Assembly (NCBI GenBank): GCA_018242295.1
Contig: JAFECE010000006.1
Location: 55,618 to 119,617, forward strand
Length of the DNA: 64,000 nt
Reading direction: 5' to 3'
Source: Pseudomonadota bacterium
GTDB taxonomy: Bacteria; Pseudomonadota; Alphaproteobacteria; Rhizobiales; Hyphomicrobiaceae
The translations under genes and the position numbers were made by a program. Under the pieces are notes generated by a model. The model was not told where the DNA came from, did not search any database, and was given only the letters and a program-made list of their open reading frames with translations. Position 1 is the first letter of the stretch. Each line of letters starts with the position of its first letter. Positions 56,546 to 63,829 of this stretch are shown here, in pieces.

Positions 56546-56579
56546 TGTGAGACAAGTCCCAGACGGGACCTGCCTCACA
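56546..56579 (-). terminator. Strong hairpin terminating the guanidine operon
   Basis: A 15-bp stem (two G-U pairs on the minus-strand RNA) with a 4-nt loop: minus-strand TGTGAGGCAGGTCCC, loop GTCT, GGGACTTGTCTCACA. It begins 15 nt after the stop of the HupE gene. There is no immediate U-run, although TTTTT follows about 20 nt later. It marks the 3' end of the operon that starts at 61431. Confidence 0.75.
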
Positions 56580-56594
56580 CTCGCACAAAAGCTG

Positions 56595-57218
56595 TTAGCC
56601 CATTGCTCCGAGCAGTAGTGACAAGCCGACAAGGCCGCCGATCACGCCGGACACGCGTTTGAGCGTGAGCGCCGCCGATGGTTTCAGCTGATCGATGCAG
56701 AAGCTCGAGACCATTCCCGATACGTGGAGGAGCGAAGTTGCAGTTACGAATCCCACAGCATAGGGAAGGAAGGCGAAGCCCAGTCCGGCTCCCTCGTTAC
56801 CATGGGCATGACCATGGAAGACCGCGAAAAGTCCAACCACAGCCATCGCGATGACAGTCGGCGGGCGAACTCCAAGCCCAACCGCCACGCTTAAGGCAAC
56901 GACCGACAAGCCGATACCTTGTTCGACCATCGGCAGCGGCCAACCCTCATAGCCAAGTACGCCACCGAAAATCATCGCGGCGACGAATGCCGTGGGCACG
57001 AGCCACCGTGCGGATCCACCGATGTTCATGGCAAAGAATCCGACGGCCACCATCGCGATGATGTGGTCGATGCCGCTCATCGGATGCAGAAAACCCTGAC
57101 TGAACGTGTGGACGGCGCCCAACCCCACGTGAGCCGAAGCTGGCGCGGCCGCCGCGAACATCAGGACCGAGCCTGCGGCAAAAGCTTTTAGAACGTACTG
57201 TGCGCGTAAAAATTTCAT
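56595..57218 (-). CDS. hupE: HupE/UreJ-family nickel permease
   Basis: A 207-residue membrane protein of the HupE/UreJ nickel transporter family. It has a signal-peptide-like N-terminus (FAAGSVLMFAAAAPASA), then AHVGLGAVHTFSQGFLHPMS with the diagnostic HX5DH nickel motif (H45, D51, H52 in HPMSGIDH), and about six membrane helices, with a second His-rich motif in VFHGHAHGNEGAG. Its ribosome-binding AGGAGG overlaps the stop of the guanidinase gene, giving an 11-nt spacing and likely translational coupling. Nickel transport by this family is known; supply of the neighbouring nickel enzyme is inferred. The start MKFLRAQYV at 57218 is preferred over an open extension. Confidence 0.9.
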   Translation of the reverse strand: MKFLRAQYVLKAFAAGSVLMFAAAAPASAHVGLGAVHTFSQGFLHPMSGIDHIIAMVAVGFFAMNIGGSARWLVPTAFVAAMIFGGVLGYEGWPLPMVEQGIGLSVVALSVAVGLGVRPPTVIAMAVVGLFAVFHGHAHGNEGAGLGFAFLPYAVGFVTATSLLHVSGMVSSFCIDQLKPSAALTLKRVSGVIGGLVGLSLLLGAMG

Positions 57219-57229
57219 CGTATGCCCTC

Positions 57230-58459
57230 CTACTTCATGACTTTGCCGCGATGGCCGATTTTGCCGTTCGCCACCAGGGTTCCAAGCACATCGAGCACGA
57301 CCCGGCAGGCAAGCTGCGCCGTGTTGTCGTTGACGTCGTACGGCGGCGACACTTCGACGACTTCCATGCCGCACAGGCCCTCCGCCGCAATCGTATGGAT
57401 CATCTCAAAGGCCTCGCGCGGTAATAATCCGCCAGGCTCCGGCGAACCGGTTCCCGGAGCGAAGCCCGGATCGATCGAGTCGATATCGAACGACAGGTAG
57501 ACCGCCTTGCAGCCTTCCCACGCCATCTCGAGCGCGATTTCGGCCGCCTTCTTCGGACCGTGGTGCTGCACGTCGTGCATCGTCAGCACGCTCGTTCCTC
57601 GGCGCTTGGCAACGGCCGTGCCTGGACGGTTGCCGTACCAGCCGCCGATGCCGATCTGCACGAGATTTTTCGGATGGCAGTTCGGCAAGCCGACATCGTG
57701 CATGTGGCTATGGTCACGATGCGAGGCGTGCGTCCCTTCGTTCGTCGTCCAGAACCAAGGCGTCGTATGCATACGCTCATCCATATCCTTCTCTTGGATA
57801 TCGATGTGCCGGTCGATGTGGATGATGCCGACGTTGCCGTCGATGTGCGGAGCAATGCCCCTGACGTTGGGGAAGCCCAAGCTGTGGTCGCCGCCGCAAA
57901 TGATCGGGAAGACTCCCGACGTGTAGATATGCGAAACGGCCTTCGTCACCTGGTCGAACGTCTTCTCGATGTTGCCGGGAATGACGAAGATGTCCCCCGC
58001 GTCGCAAAGATCGAGTTCCTCGTAGATATCGACGCCGCCGTCGAACCAATAGCCGTCATAGAGCGCCGAGATCCGGCGAACGGCTTGCGGTCCGAAACGC
58101 GTGCCCGGCCGGTAGGTCGTCGCCGAGTCGAATGGCGCGCCGACGAAAGCCGCTTCGTAGTTACCGATCTTGCGGATGTCTTCGCAGTAGGGCGCCTTCA
58201 TGAACGTGTTGATGCCCGCGAACGCAGGCTGATGGCCACGACTGAACAACGAGATGTTGCGATCGATAACGGAGTCCGCAGCCTCGAGCCCATACTCAAG
58301 CGATCGGGAGACTTCCTCGTCCTGCTTTTTCTGAGAGATGCGAGACAACGTCTCCATGCTCTTCGCACCGTGCGTTTCATCACGCTTTACGCCATGGGAA
58401 TGGCCATGACGGTGCGTGTGGGGATGGTCGTGATCGTGATCCTTGGGGCTACGCGCCAT
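57230..58459 (-). CDS. gdmH: Guanidine hydrolase (GdmH-type ureohydrolase) with His-rich tail
   Basis: A 409-residue ureohydrolase that pipelines would call agmatinase. The metal site is H192 (CGGDHSLGFP), D216, H218, D220 (HIDRHIDIQEKD) and D325, D327 (SFDIDSIDP). Residues 70-92 (SLFSRGHQPAFAGINTFMKA) and DRH instead of the DAH of agmatinases match, from memory, the nickel-dependent guanidine hydrolase Sll1077 of Synechocystis, which makes urea and ammonia from guanidine. Agmatinase proper lacks these. Residues 8-22 are HDHDHPHTHRHGHSH, alternating His; a second insert, 241-262, adds six His. No signal peptide, so cytoplasmic. It follows the ABC transporter and precedes the nickel permease. 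Agmatinase remains the alternative. Confidence 0.83.
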   Translation of the reverse strand: MARSPKDHDHDHPHTHRHGHSHGVKRDETHGAKSMETLSRISQKKQDEEVSRSLEYGLEAADSVIDRNISLFSRGHQPAFAGINTFMKAPYCEDIRKIGNYEAAFVGAPFDSATTYRPGTRFGPQAVRRISALYDGYWFDGGVDIYEELDLCDAGDIFVIPGNIEKTFDQVTKAVSHIYTSGVFPIICGGDHSLGFPNVRGIAPHIDGNVGIIHIDRHIDIQEKDMDERMHTTPWFWTTNEGTHASHRDHSHMHDVGLPNCHPKNLVQIGIGGWYGNRPGTAVAKRRGTSVLTMHDVQHHGPKKAAEIALEMAWEGCKAVYLSFDIDSIDPGFAPGTGSPEPGGLLPREAFEMIHTIAAEGLCGMEVVEVSPPYDVNDNTAQLACRVVLDVLGTLVANGKIGHRGKVMK

Positions 58460-58522
58460 TTCGAAGTGACCTTTGCTGTGAGATATTTGAGACGATCGCA
58501 GAGTTGTCGAGTTTGCGAGCCG

Positions 58523-59668
58523 CTACTGCGGACCGAGCCGACCGATCCATCTGTTCGACGAGTATTTGGTTCCAAAGCCATCAGCCGCGATCCCAGCAAG
58601 AAGCGACGTGTCGAAGGCCTCGCTCGATTTGACCCTCTTCTGAGAAACGCCGGCCCCGAAATACGTGTCGCTGAACAGATCCCAAGTCGCTTCCGCATAA
58701 CCGGCAGTGCAATCAGGCCCGTTAAACAGCGAACCCCAGCCCTTGCCGTCAGGGGCGCGGGGCGCCTCTGGCGGCAGGCTTTCGCAGAGTGGCTTCCCGC
58801 CCGCCAAACCGAGGGCACCCATGTTCTGATTGATGTTGAGCATGATCGCGCCGTACTGATTGAGCTTCACGTCGGCGACAGGCCAGGAAAGACCGGCGGC
58901 GACGATCGCATCGCCTTCCTCCGGATTTTCCTTCCACCAGTTGACGGCCTCGAACCACGCGCGAAGCAGCTCCTTGGCGACCGCCGGTTTCGCGGCGAGC
59001 CACGCTTCGTTGCAGGCGATGGCATCGGAAATGAGCCCGCGTTCCCATGTGCGGTCTGTGAGGCTCGATTTGAATACCTTGGCGCCATCCCGCTTCAGAG
59101 ATTGGGAAGCGAACGGATCGTAATTGACGTCGATGTCGATGCCGCCGCTCGCGAACGCCGCCGCGCTCTCCTGCGGAAGCATGACAGCGTGTTGCAGCTC
59201 CTTCATGTCGATGCCTGCCCGCTTCATCGTGAGCAGCATCCACATATGATTGAGGAAGCCGTAGTCGGCGCCGAACTTCTTGCCCTTGAAGTCCTCGACC
59301 GTATTGATGTCCTTGGTCACCACCATCTTGTCGAGGCCGTAGGACATATCCGAAAACGCGACGACCTTGACCGGAAGATCGCCTGCGCGCGCCAGCACCA
59401 TGCTGTCCATGGTGTTGTTCATGCATTGGACCTGACCCGACGTGATCGCCGCGTTCTTTTCCGTGATGCCTTCGATGATCTTGACGTCGAGATCGATATC
59501 CTTCGCGAGGCCCTTCGCCTTGACGATGTACCAGGGCGCATAGGGCGAGAATGAAATAATCGCCACACTGACCTTTTCGGCAGCGCTGGCCAATGGTGCG
59601 CCTAGAGGCGCAGCCACGGCCGCCAAGCCGAGAGCGAGCAACGTGTTCGTGAACGACTTCGTTTTCAT
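58523..59668 (-). CDS. ABC transporter substrate-binding protein (NMT1/NitT-TauT type), probable guanidine binder
   Basis: A periplasmic binding protein of the SsuA/NrtA/THI5-like class. The 381-residue protein has a signal peptide (TNTLLALGLAAVAAPLGAPL, cleavage after ASA) and the start of the first lobe EKVSVAIISFSPYAPWYIVK, then GLAKDIDLDVKIIEGITEKN and FADYGFLNHMWMLL-like segments (KKFGADYGFLNHMWMLLTMK). The start MKTKSFTNT at 59668 has GGGAGA about 10 nt upstream. It sits between the ATPase gene and the guanidinase gene. The class covers taurine, nitrate, sulfonate and urea-like ligands; guanidine specificity is inferred from context. Confidence 0.88.
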   Translation of the reverse strand: MKTKSFTNTLLALGLAAVAAPLGAPLASAAEKVSVAIISFSPYAPWYIVKAKGLAKDIDLDVKIIEGITEKNAAITSGQVQCMNNTMDSMVLARAGDLPVKVVAFSDMSYGLDKMVVTKDINTVEDFKGKKFGADYGFLNHMWMLLTMKRAGIDMKELQHAVMLPQESAAAFASGGIDIDVNYDPFASQSLKRDGAKVFKSSLTDRTWERGLISDAIACNEAWLAAKPAVAKELLRAWFEAVNWWKENPEEGDAIVAAGLSWPVADVKLNQYGAIMLNINQNMGALGLAGGKPLCESLPPEAPRAPDGKGWGSLFNGPDCTAGYAEATWDLFSDTYFGAGVSQKRVKSSEAFDTSLLAGIAADGFGTKYSSNRWIGRLGPQ

Positions 59669-59726
59669 TTTTTGTCGTCTCCCTGAACGATCTTCGATCC
59701 CTGGATTTTTCGTCAAAGCAAATTGG

Positions 59727-60533
59727 TTATTTGATTTCCTCGCGCATCATCGCGAACAGCTGCCGCTCGAGCTCCGCATATCCCGGCATTTCGAGAAGCT
59801 CTTCTTTTTGCTTGATGCGCCGTCCGCCTTTGAAGGTGAGCGGGATATCGGCTTTGATGCGGCCGGGCTGGCGGCTGAAGAAGATGATGCGATCAGCCAG
59901 ATAAATCGCTTCCTCGATATCGTGCGTGATCGCGACGACCGTCTTCTTCTCACGCTCGATCAACTCGATCATGAGCTCCTGCATCTCCCAGCGAACCTGT
60001 GCGTCCAACGCGCCGAACGGTTCATCCATCAGGATGATCGCCGGATTTTGCGCCAGCGTTCGAGCGAGCGCGACGCGTTGCTTCATGCCGCCGGATAGAG
60101 CGCGCGGATACGCGTTGGCGAACTTCTCGAGATGCACGAGCTTCAGAAAATTCATCGTGCGTTCGCGCCGCTCTGCGGCGGGAACTTTCAGGATCTTCAT
60201 CCCGTATTCGACGTTCTGCATGGCCGTGAGCCACGGAAACGACGTATACGCCTGAAAGATCATGCCGCGATCGGGGCCGGGCCCTTGCACGTTCTTGCCG
60301 AACACTTCGAGCCGCCCGCGTGTCGGATACTCGAGACCGGCGATGATGCGCAGCATCGTCGTCTTTCCACAGCCTGACGGACCGACGAAGGCTGTGATTT
60401 GGTTGTCGTGCAGCTCGAACGAGACGTCGTCGAGCGCCTTGAAGGAACCGCCCAGATACTCTTTGGTGATGCGGGTCGCCTTCAGCGGGGGAACGTTTGT
60501 CACCGGCGTAAAGTCCTTTGCGACGATATTCAT
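59727..60533 (-). CDS. ABC transporter ATP-binding protein (NitT/TauT type)
   Basis: The 268-residue ATPase of the importer. It has Walker A FVGPSGCGKTTMLRIIAGLE, the Q-loop IFQAYTSFPWL, signature ALSGGMKQRVALARTLAQNP, Walker B AIILMDEPFGALDAQ and the switch His VVAITHDIEEAIYLAD. It is 1 nt after the permease gene, which suggests coupled translation, and 58 nt before the binding-protein gene. Confidence 0.95.
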   Translation of the reverse strand: MNIVAKDFTPVTNVPPLKATRITKEYLGGSFKALDDVSFELHDNQITAFVGPSGCGKTTMLRIIAGLEYPTRGRLEVFGKNVQGPGPDRGMIFQAYTSFPWLTAMQNVEYGMKILKVPAAERRERTMNFLKLVHLEKFANAYPRALSGGMKQRVALARTLAQNPAIILMDEPFGALDAQVRWEMQELMIELIEREKKTVVAITHDIEEAIYLADRIIFFSRQPGRIKADIPLTFKGGRRIKQKEELLEMPGYAELERQLFAMMREEIK

Positions 60534-60534
60534 T

Positions 60535-61431
60535 TTACGATCTCCGCTCGACGTTCCACGGGAACAGCACGCGGCAGGCCCCCCGGAAAATCAGGTCTGT
60601 CAGCAGGCCCAACGCACCGATCGTGACGATGCCGGCCATGATCACGTCGACGTTGAGAAAACGTCCGGCGCGCATCATCACGGCTCCGATGCCATCCTGC
60701 GCACCGACGATCTCCGCGATGACCAGATAGGTCCAGCTCACCGCGATCATGTTGCGCATGGAGTCGAAGATTGCCGGAAGAGCCGCTGGGACGACGATCC
60801 CGGTGAGAATGACGCGGCGTGATGCGCCCATCGTCAAACCGGCTTCCACGAACTCTTTTTGGATAGCGGTGGTGTTATCGAGAACCAGCGAGATCAGGAA
60901 GAAAATGACACCGATGAAGAGGAGCGCAATCTTCGCCTGATCTGTCGGCCCGAACCAGACGAGCAGCAGCGGAATAAAGGACGCGGCTGGCAGATACCTC
61001 CAAGCCGTCAACGTCGGATTGAAGAGCGCGCGAATGTTTCCGAAGCAGCCCATCAGAATGCCGATCGGCACGCCGATCGCCGACGCCGCCAGGAAGCTGA
61101 CGAAAATCCGCCCGCAGCTGATAGAGACGTCGTGGAGGAAGTTGCGTTCGGCGAACAGAACGTAAAGGGCGGACCCCACCTCGCCGATCGACGGGAAGAA
61201 CTTGCGAGCCGGCGCTGGCGTTAGATAGTGGCCGGCCTCCCACAATCCGAAGAAGGCCAGCGCGCCGATGAACGCCAGAACGGCGGCTCGCTGTGCACTC
61301 GGCTGTCTTCTAAACTCGAAAAACCGCTCTTTCGGTGGAATATAAAGTGGCGCGGCTTCCGCGTTTTCGCTTGGCAGATTTTCAAGCGAGGAAACTGAAG
61401 CGTCGCGCGATTTGGACATCGCACTTTCCAA
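60535..61431 (-). CDS. ABC transporter permease (NitT/TauT type)
   Basis: The 298-residue inner-membrane subunit. Helices are visible at about 50-68 (AAVLAFIGALAFFGLWEAG), 100-130, 150-170, 180-200 and at the C-terminus. The EAA coupling loop is VEAGLTMGASRRVILTGIVV. TTG 61431 has GGAGGG 7 nt upstream; the ATG at 61419 (GGAAAG upstream) is an alternative. It is the first gene of the operon after the 209-nt leader. Confidence 0.93.
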   Translation of the reverse strand: MESAMSKSRDASVSSLENLPSENAEAAPLYIPPKERFFEFRRQPSAQRAAVLAFIGALAFFGLWEAGHYLTPAPARKFFPSIGEVGSALYVLFAERNFLHDVSISCGRIFVSFLAASAIGVPIGILMGCFGNIRALFNPTLTAWRYLPAASFIPLLLVWFGPTDQAKIALLFIGVIFFLISLVLDNTTAIQKEFVEAGLTMGASRRVILTGIVVPAALPAIFDSMRNMIAVSWTYLVIAEIVGAQDGIGAVMMRAGRFLNVDVIMAGIVTIGALGLLTDLIFRGACRVLFPWNVERRS

Positions 61432-61449
61432 GGCTTACCCTCCCGACAA

Positions 61450-61480
61450 AGACTGAAAAATCAGGCGTTTTGTTCAGTCT
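61450..61480 (-). promoter_or_regulatory. Leader hairpin just before the permease ribosome-binding site
   Basis: AGACTGAA (61450-61457) and TTCAGTCT (61473-61480) form an 8-bp perfect stem with a 15-nt loop, on the minus-strand RNA 10-15 nt before the GGGAGGG of the permease gene. It could act as attenuator or translational control element. It does not match any guanidine riboswitch class that I know. Confidence 0.45.
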
Positions 61481-61548
61481 GAGTTGCTGTGAAGAAGGTA
61501 GCGGGGCGGGCATCTCCAAGAAAACGCCCAAAATCGGAATGGAAAGCA

Positions 61549-61569
61549 TTGCCAGCACCTATGGTGCAA
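61549..61569. promoter_or_regulatory. Dyad in the operon leader, candidate LysR operator
   Basis: The perfect 13-bp dyad GCACCTATGGTGC (61555-61567) lies inside a wider TTGC...GCAA frame, about 120 nt upstream of the operon start and 70 nt after the LysR gene. LysR-type regulators bind dyads of this kind in the -75 to -35 region (known). The assignment is by position and symmetry only. Confidence 0.45.
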
Positions 61570-61640
61570 CGCGAACGCCGCCTACGATGGCAGTGCACCC
61601 AAGCGCATGCACTTTCGACTTCGGCGATTGCGGAATTTAG

Positions 61641-62609
61641 TTAGTCAGCCGCCTCGTCAGCACCGACGAGTGCGCGAAGTCGGTTTGCTTCGGCGATGAC
61701 AAGCTTCAATTCTTCAATGAAAAAGATGTGAGCCATGTGCCAAGGCCGGTCGGGATTTGAGATGATGAAAATTTCCATCGCCGGCGCATTGCGTTTTCCA
61801 AGCAGTGGCCACAGTCGGCCTGTCGAAACGTCGGGCGCCGCATAGCCATCGGGAAGAAAGCACACCCCCACGCCCAAAATCGCAAGCCGGCGCGCCTCTT
61901 CCAGATGTTGAGAGATTCCCGACACCTTTTGCCCAATTCCGTATTTCAGCCGGAAATCGGAGAGCTGATCGGGTTCGTCGGCGCCGGTCAGGATGAACGA
62001 CTCCTGCGCCAGTGCTTTGGGATCGAGAATTTTATGGCCATAGAGGCGATGACTGCGCCCGCAATAGGGACGATGAATTTCGCGAAACAACGGATGATAA
62101 ATGAGATCCGCCCGTTTGCTTCGCGATGGCGCGACGCCGATGTCGATCTCCTTCCGAAGCAACGCGTTGATGACATCCGACCAGCTCGCCACGTCGACGA
62201 TCAACTCGACATTCGGACACTTCCTGTGAAAAGACGTGATCACGTCGTCAAAAACTTCGCTGACCACATTGCTGATCATTTTGATGCGCACAGGGCCGCT
62301 GACCATGTTGACCGAATCGGCCATGGCGTCTGGAATGCCGCGAACCAGCGCCTTCAATTTCATGCAGGTATCGGCGAGTGCGCGGCCCTCGTCCGTCAGC
62401 TCGAAGCCGCTCGGGCCTCTTTCACACAGACGTACATTGAGGTGACCTTCAAGCCGTTGCAGAGCAAGGCTTATCGAGGGCTGTTTGCGCCGCAAAAGCT
62501 CGGCGGCCGATGTGACGCCGCCCGTTTCGGCGATGATGCAGAAGATCTTGAAAAGGTTCCAGTCGAGATTCCGGATAAAGTCGTCGTGCCGAATGTTCTT
62601 CGAAGACAT
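61641..62609 (-). CDS. LysR-type transcriptional regulator
   Basis: A 322-residue LTTR. The N-terminal winged helix-turn-helix is DWNLFKIFCIIAETGGVTSAAELLRRKQPSISLALQRLE, about 16-55, followed by a linker helix and an effector domain (VRIKMISNVVSEVFDDVITS to the C-terminus). It lies upstream of, and in the same direction as, the transporter-guanidinase operon with a 209-nt gap. Control of that operon, and guanidine or urea as effector, are inferred from position. Confidence 0.92.
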   Translation of the reverse strand: MSSKNIRHDDFIRNLDWNLFKIFCIIAETGGVTSAAELLRRKQPSISLALQRLEGHLNVRLCERGPSGFELTDEGRALADTCMKLKALVRGIPDAMADSVNMVSGPVRIKMISNVVSEVFDDVITSFHRKCPNVELIVDVASWSDVINALLRKEIDIGVAPSRSKRADLIYHPLFREIHRPYCGRSHRLYGHKILDPKALAQESFILTGADEPDQLSDFRLKYGIGQKVSGISQHLEEARRLAILGVGVCFLPDGYAAPDVSTGRLWPLLGKRNAPAMEIFIISNPDRPWHMAHIFFIEELKLVIAEANRLRALVGADEAAD

Positions 62610-62772
62610 TGCTGCACCGCCGTATTAACCGCTCGAAAATCGCCCGTAGAAACGGTCGTTCCCGACAGGAATGTTAAGTGAGTTCGGCGGCGGGTGGCAA
62701 GCTCAGGCTCGATGACAATAACGTGCACGCGCATCATCGTATGGCGTGCACTCCAAATCTAGCGCGCGGACC

Positions 62773-63675
62773 TCATACGCTGCGCGCAACGGCACGGAAT
62801 GTATTGGCGGGAGAGCCGATGGCATTCAACGAACGCTCAGCCGAGCTGATCGTGTTGACGAGCAGCATTGTCACCGTCATCGGGCCAACGCCGCCCGGAA
62901 CCGGCGTGATCATCGACGCGCGCCGGCGCACGCCTTCAGAATCGCAGTCGCCGACCAGCTGACCGTTCGCCAAACGATTGATACCGACGTCGATAACGAC
63001 GGCGCCCGACTTGACCATCGGCGCGGTAATCAGGTTGGGATATCCCGCCGCTACGATCAGAATGTCGGCCAGAATGGTGAATTGTGCGAGATCGCGTGTC
63101 TTCGCGTGACAGACGGAGACCGTCGCCTCGCGCTGCATTAGCATCAGCGCCATCGGCTTGCCGACGATGTTGCTGGCGCCGACAACGACCGCGTTGCGAC
63201 CGGAAACCTCGACACCCGCGCTGTCGAGAAGCAGCATGACCCCGTACGGCGTGCAGGGCGGAAACACCGTATCGCCGATGACCAAGCCGCCGACGTTGTA
63301 GAGATGGAAGCCGTCGACGTCCTTCTCCTGATCGATGGCACCGAGAACTGCCTTGACGTCAAAATGTTTCGGTAGCGGCAGCTGCACCAGGATGCCGTGG
63401 ATCGACGGATTGGCGCTCAGCTCTGCAATTTTCTGAATGACCGTCGACTGCTCGACGTCCGCCGGAAACAGGAACTTGCGCGAATCGATGCCGACGTCGG
63501 CGCAGGCCTGGATCTTCTTTCGCACGTACACGGCCGACGCCGGGTCTTCCCCGACCATGATGACCGCAAGGCCGGGCGACACGCCAAATTGCTTTTTGAG
63601 AACATCGACCCGTTGCCGGCACTCTTTACGAACACCCGCTGCCACGGCCTTACCGTCGATAATTTTGGCTGTCAT
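62773..63675 (-). CDS. folD: Methylene-THF dehydrogenase / methenyl-THF cyclohydrolase FolD
   Basis: FolD interconverts methylene- and formyl-tetrahydrofolate. The 300-residue protein has GLAVIMVGEDPASAVYVRKK (catalytic Tyr and Lys), ILVQLPLPKHFD, DVDGFHLYNVGGLVIGD, PPCTPYGVMLLLDS, NAVVVGASNIVGKPMALML (NADP) and TPVPGGVGPMTVTMLLVNT. The start MTAKIIDGKAV at 63675 is the family norm; longer open sequence to 63774 is not supported. It lies downstream of fhs on the same strand, as in methylotrophs. Confidence 0.96.
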   Translation of the reverse strand: MTAKIIDGKAVAAGVRKECRQRVDVLKKQFGVSPGLAVIMVGEDPASAVYVRKKIQACADVGIDSRKFLFPADVEQSTVIQKIAELSANPSIHGILVQLPLPKHFDVKAVLGAIDQEKDVDGFHLYNVGGLVIGDTVFPPCTPYGVMLLLDSAGVEVSGRNAVVVGASNIVGKPMALMLMQREATVSVCHAKTRDLAQFTILADILIVAAGYPNLITAPMVKSGAVVIDVGINRLANGQLVGDCDSEGVRRRASMITPVPGGVGPMTVTMLLVNTISSAERSLNAIGSPANTFRAVARSV

Positions 63676-63829
63676 TTGTGTTGCTCGCTGAAGTGCTGCA
63701 GCGCTCTCAGAAGAGTCCTGCAGCGCGTTGGCAGAAGTTGGATCGAGGCATTCCGTGCGCGTCGGGCGCATCATCGTTGATTGACGCCGGCGACTCTCCT
63801 GCGGGGAGCGAGCCGCCGGCGCCCTACTC

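Noticed and set aside
57230-58459. Agmatinase (SpeB) or arginase as the function of the ureohydrolase
   Set aside because: DRH in place of DAH, the SLFSRG...FAGINTF stretch and the neighbouring nickel permease and importer fit the guanidine hydrolase group better. Kept as an alternative in the entry.
57560-59554. A 664-codon open frame on the plus strand across gdmH and the binding-protein gene
   Set aside because: Arg/Val/Asp-rich antisense frame without SD or family signature; it mirrors the codon pattern of the real minus-strand genes.
61432-61640. Guanidine-II (mini-ykkC) or guanidine-I riboswitch before the operon
   Set aside because: No ACGR loops in paired hairpins and no guanidine-I core words on the transcribed strand; the only ACG is in an unpaired AACGCC context.
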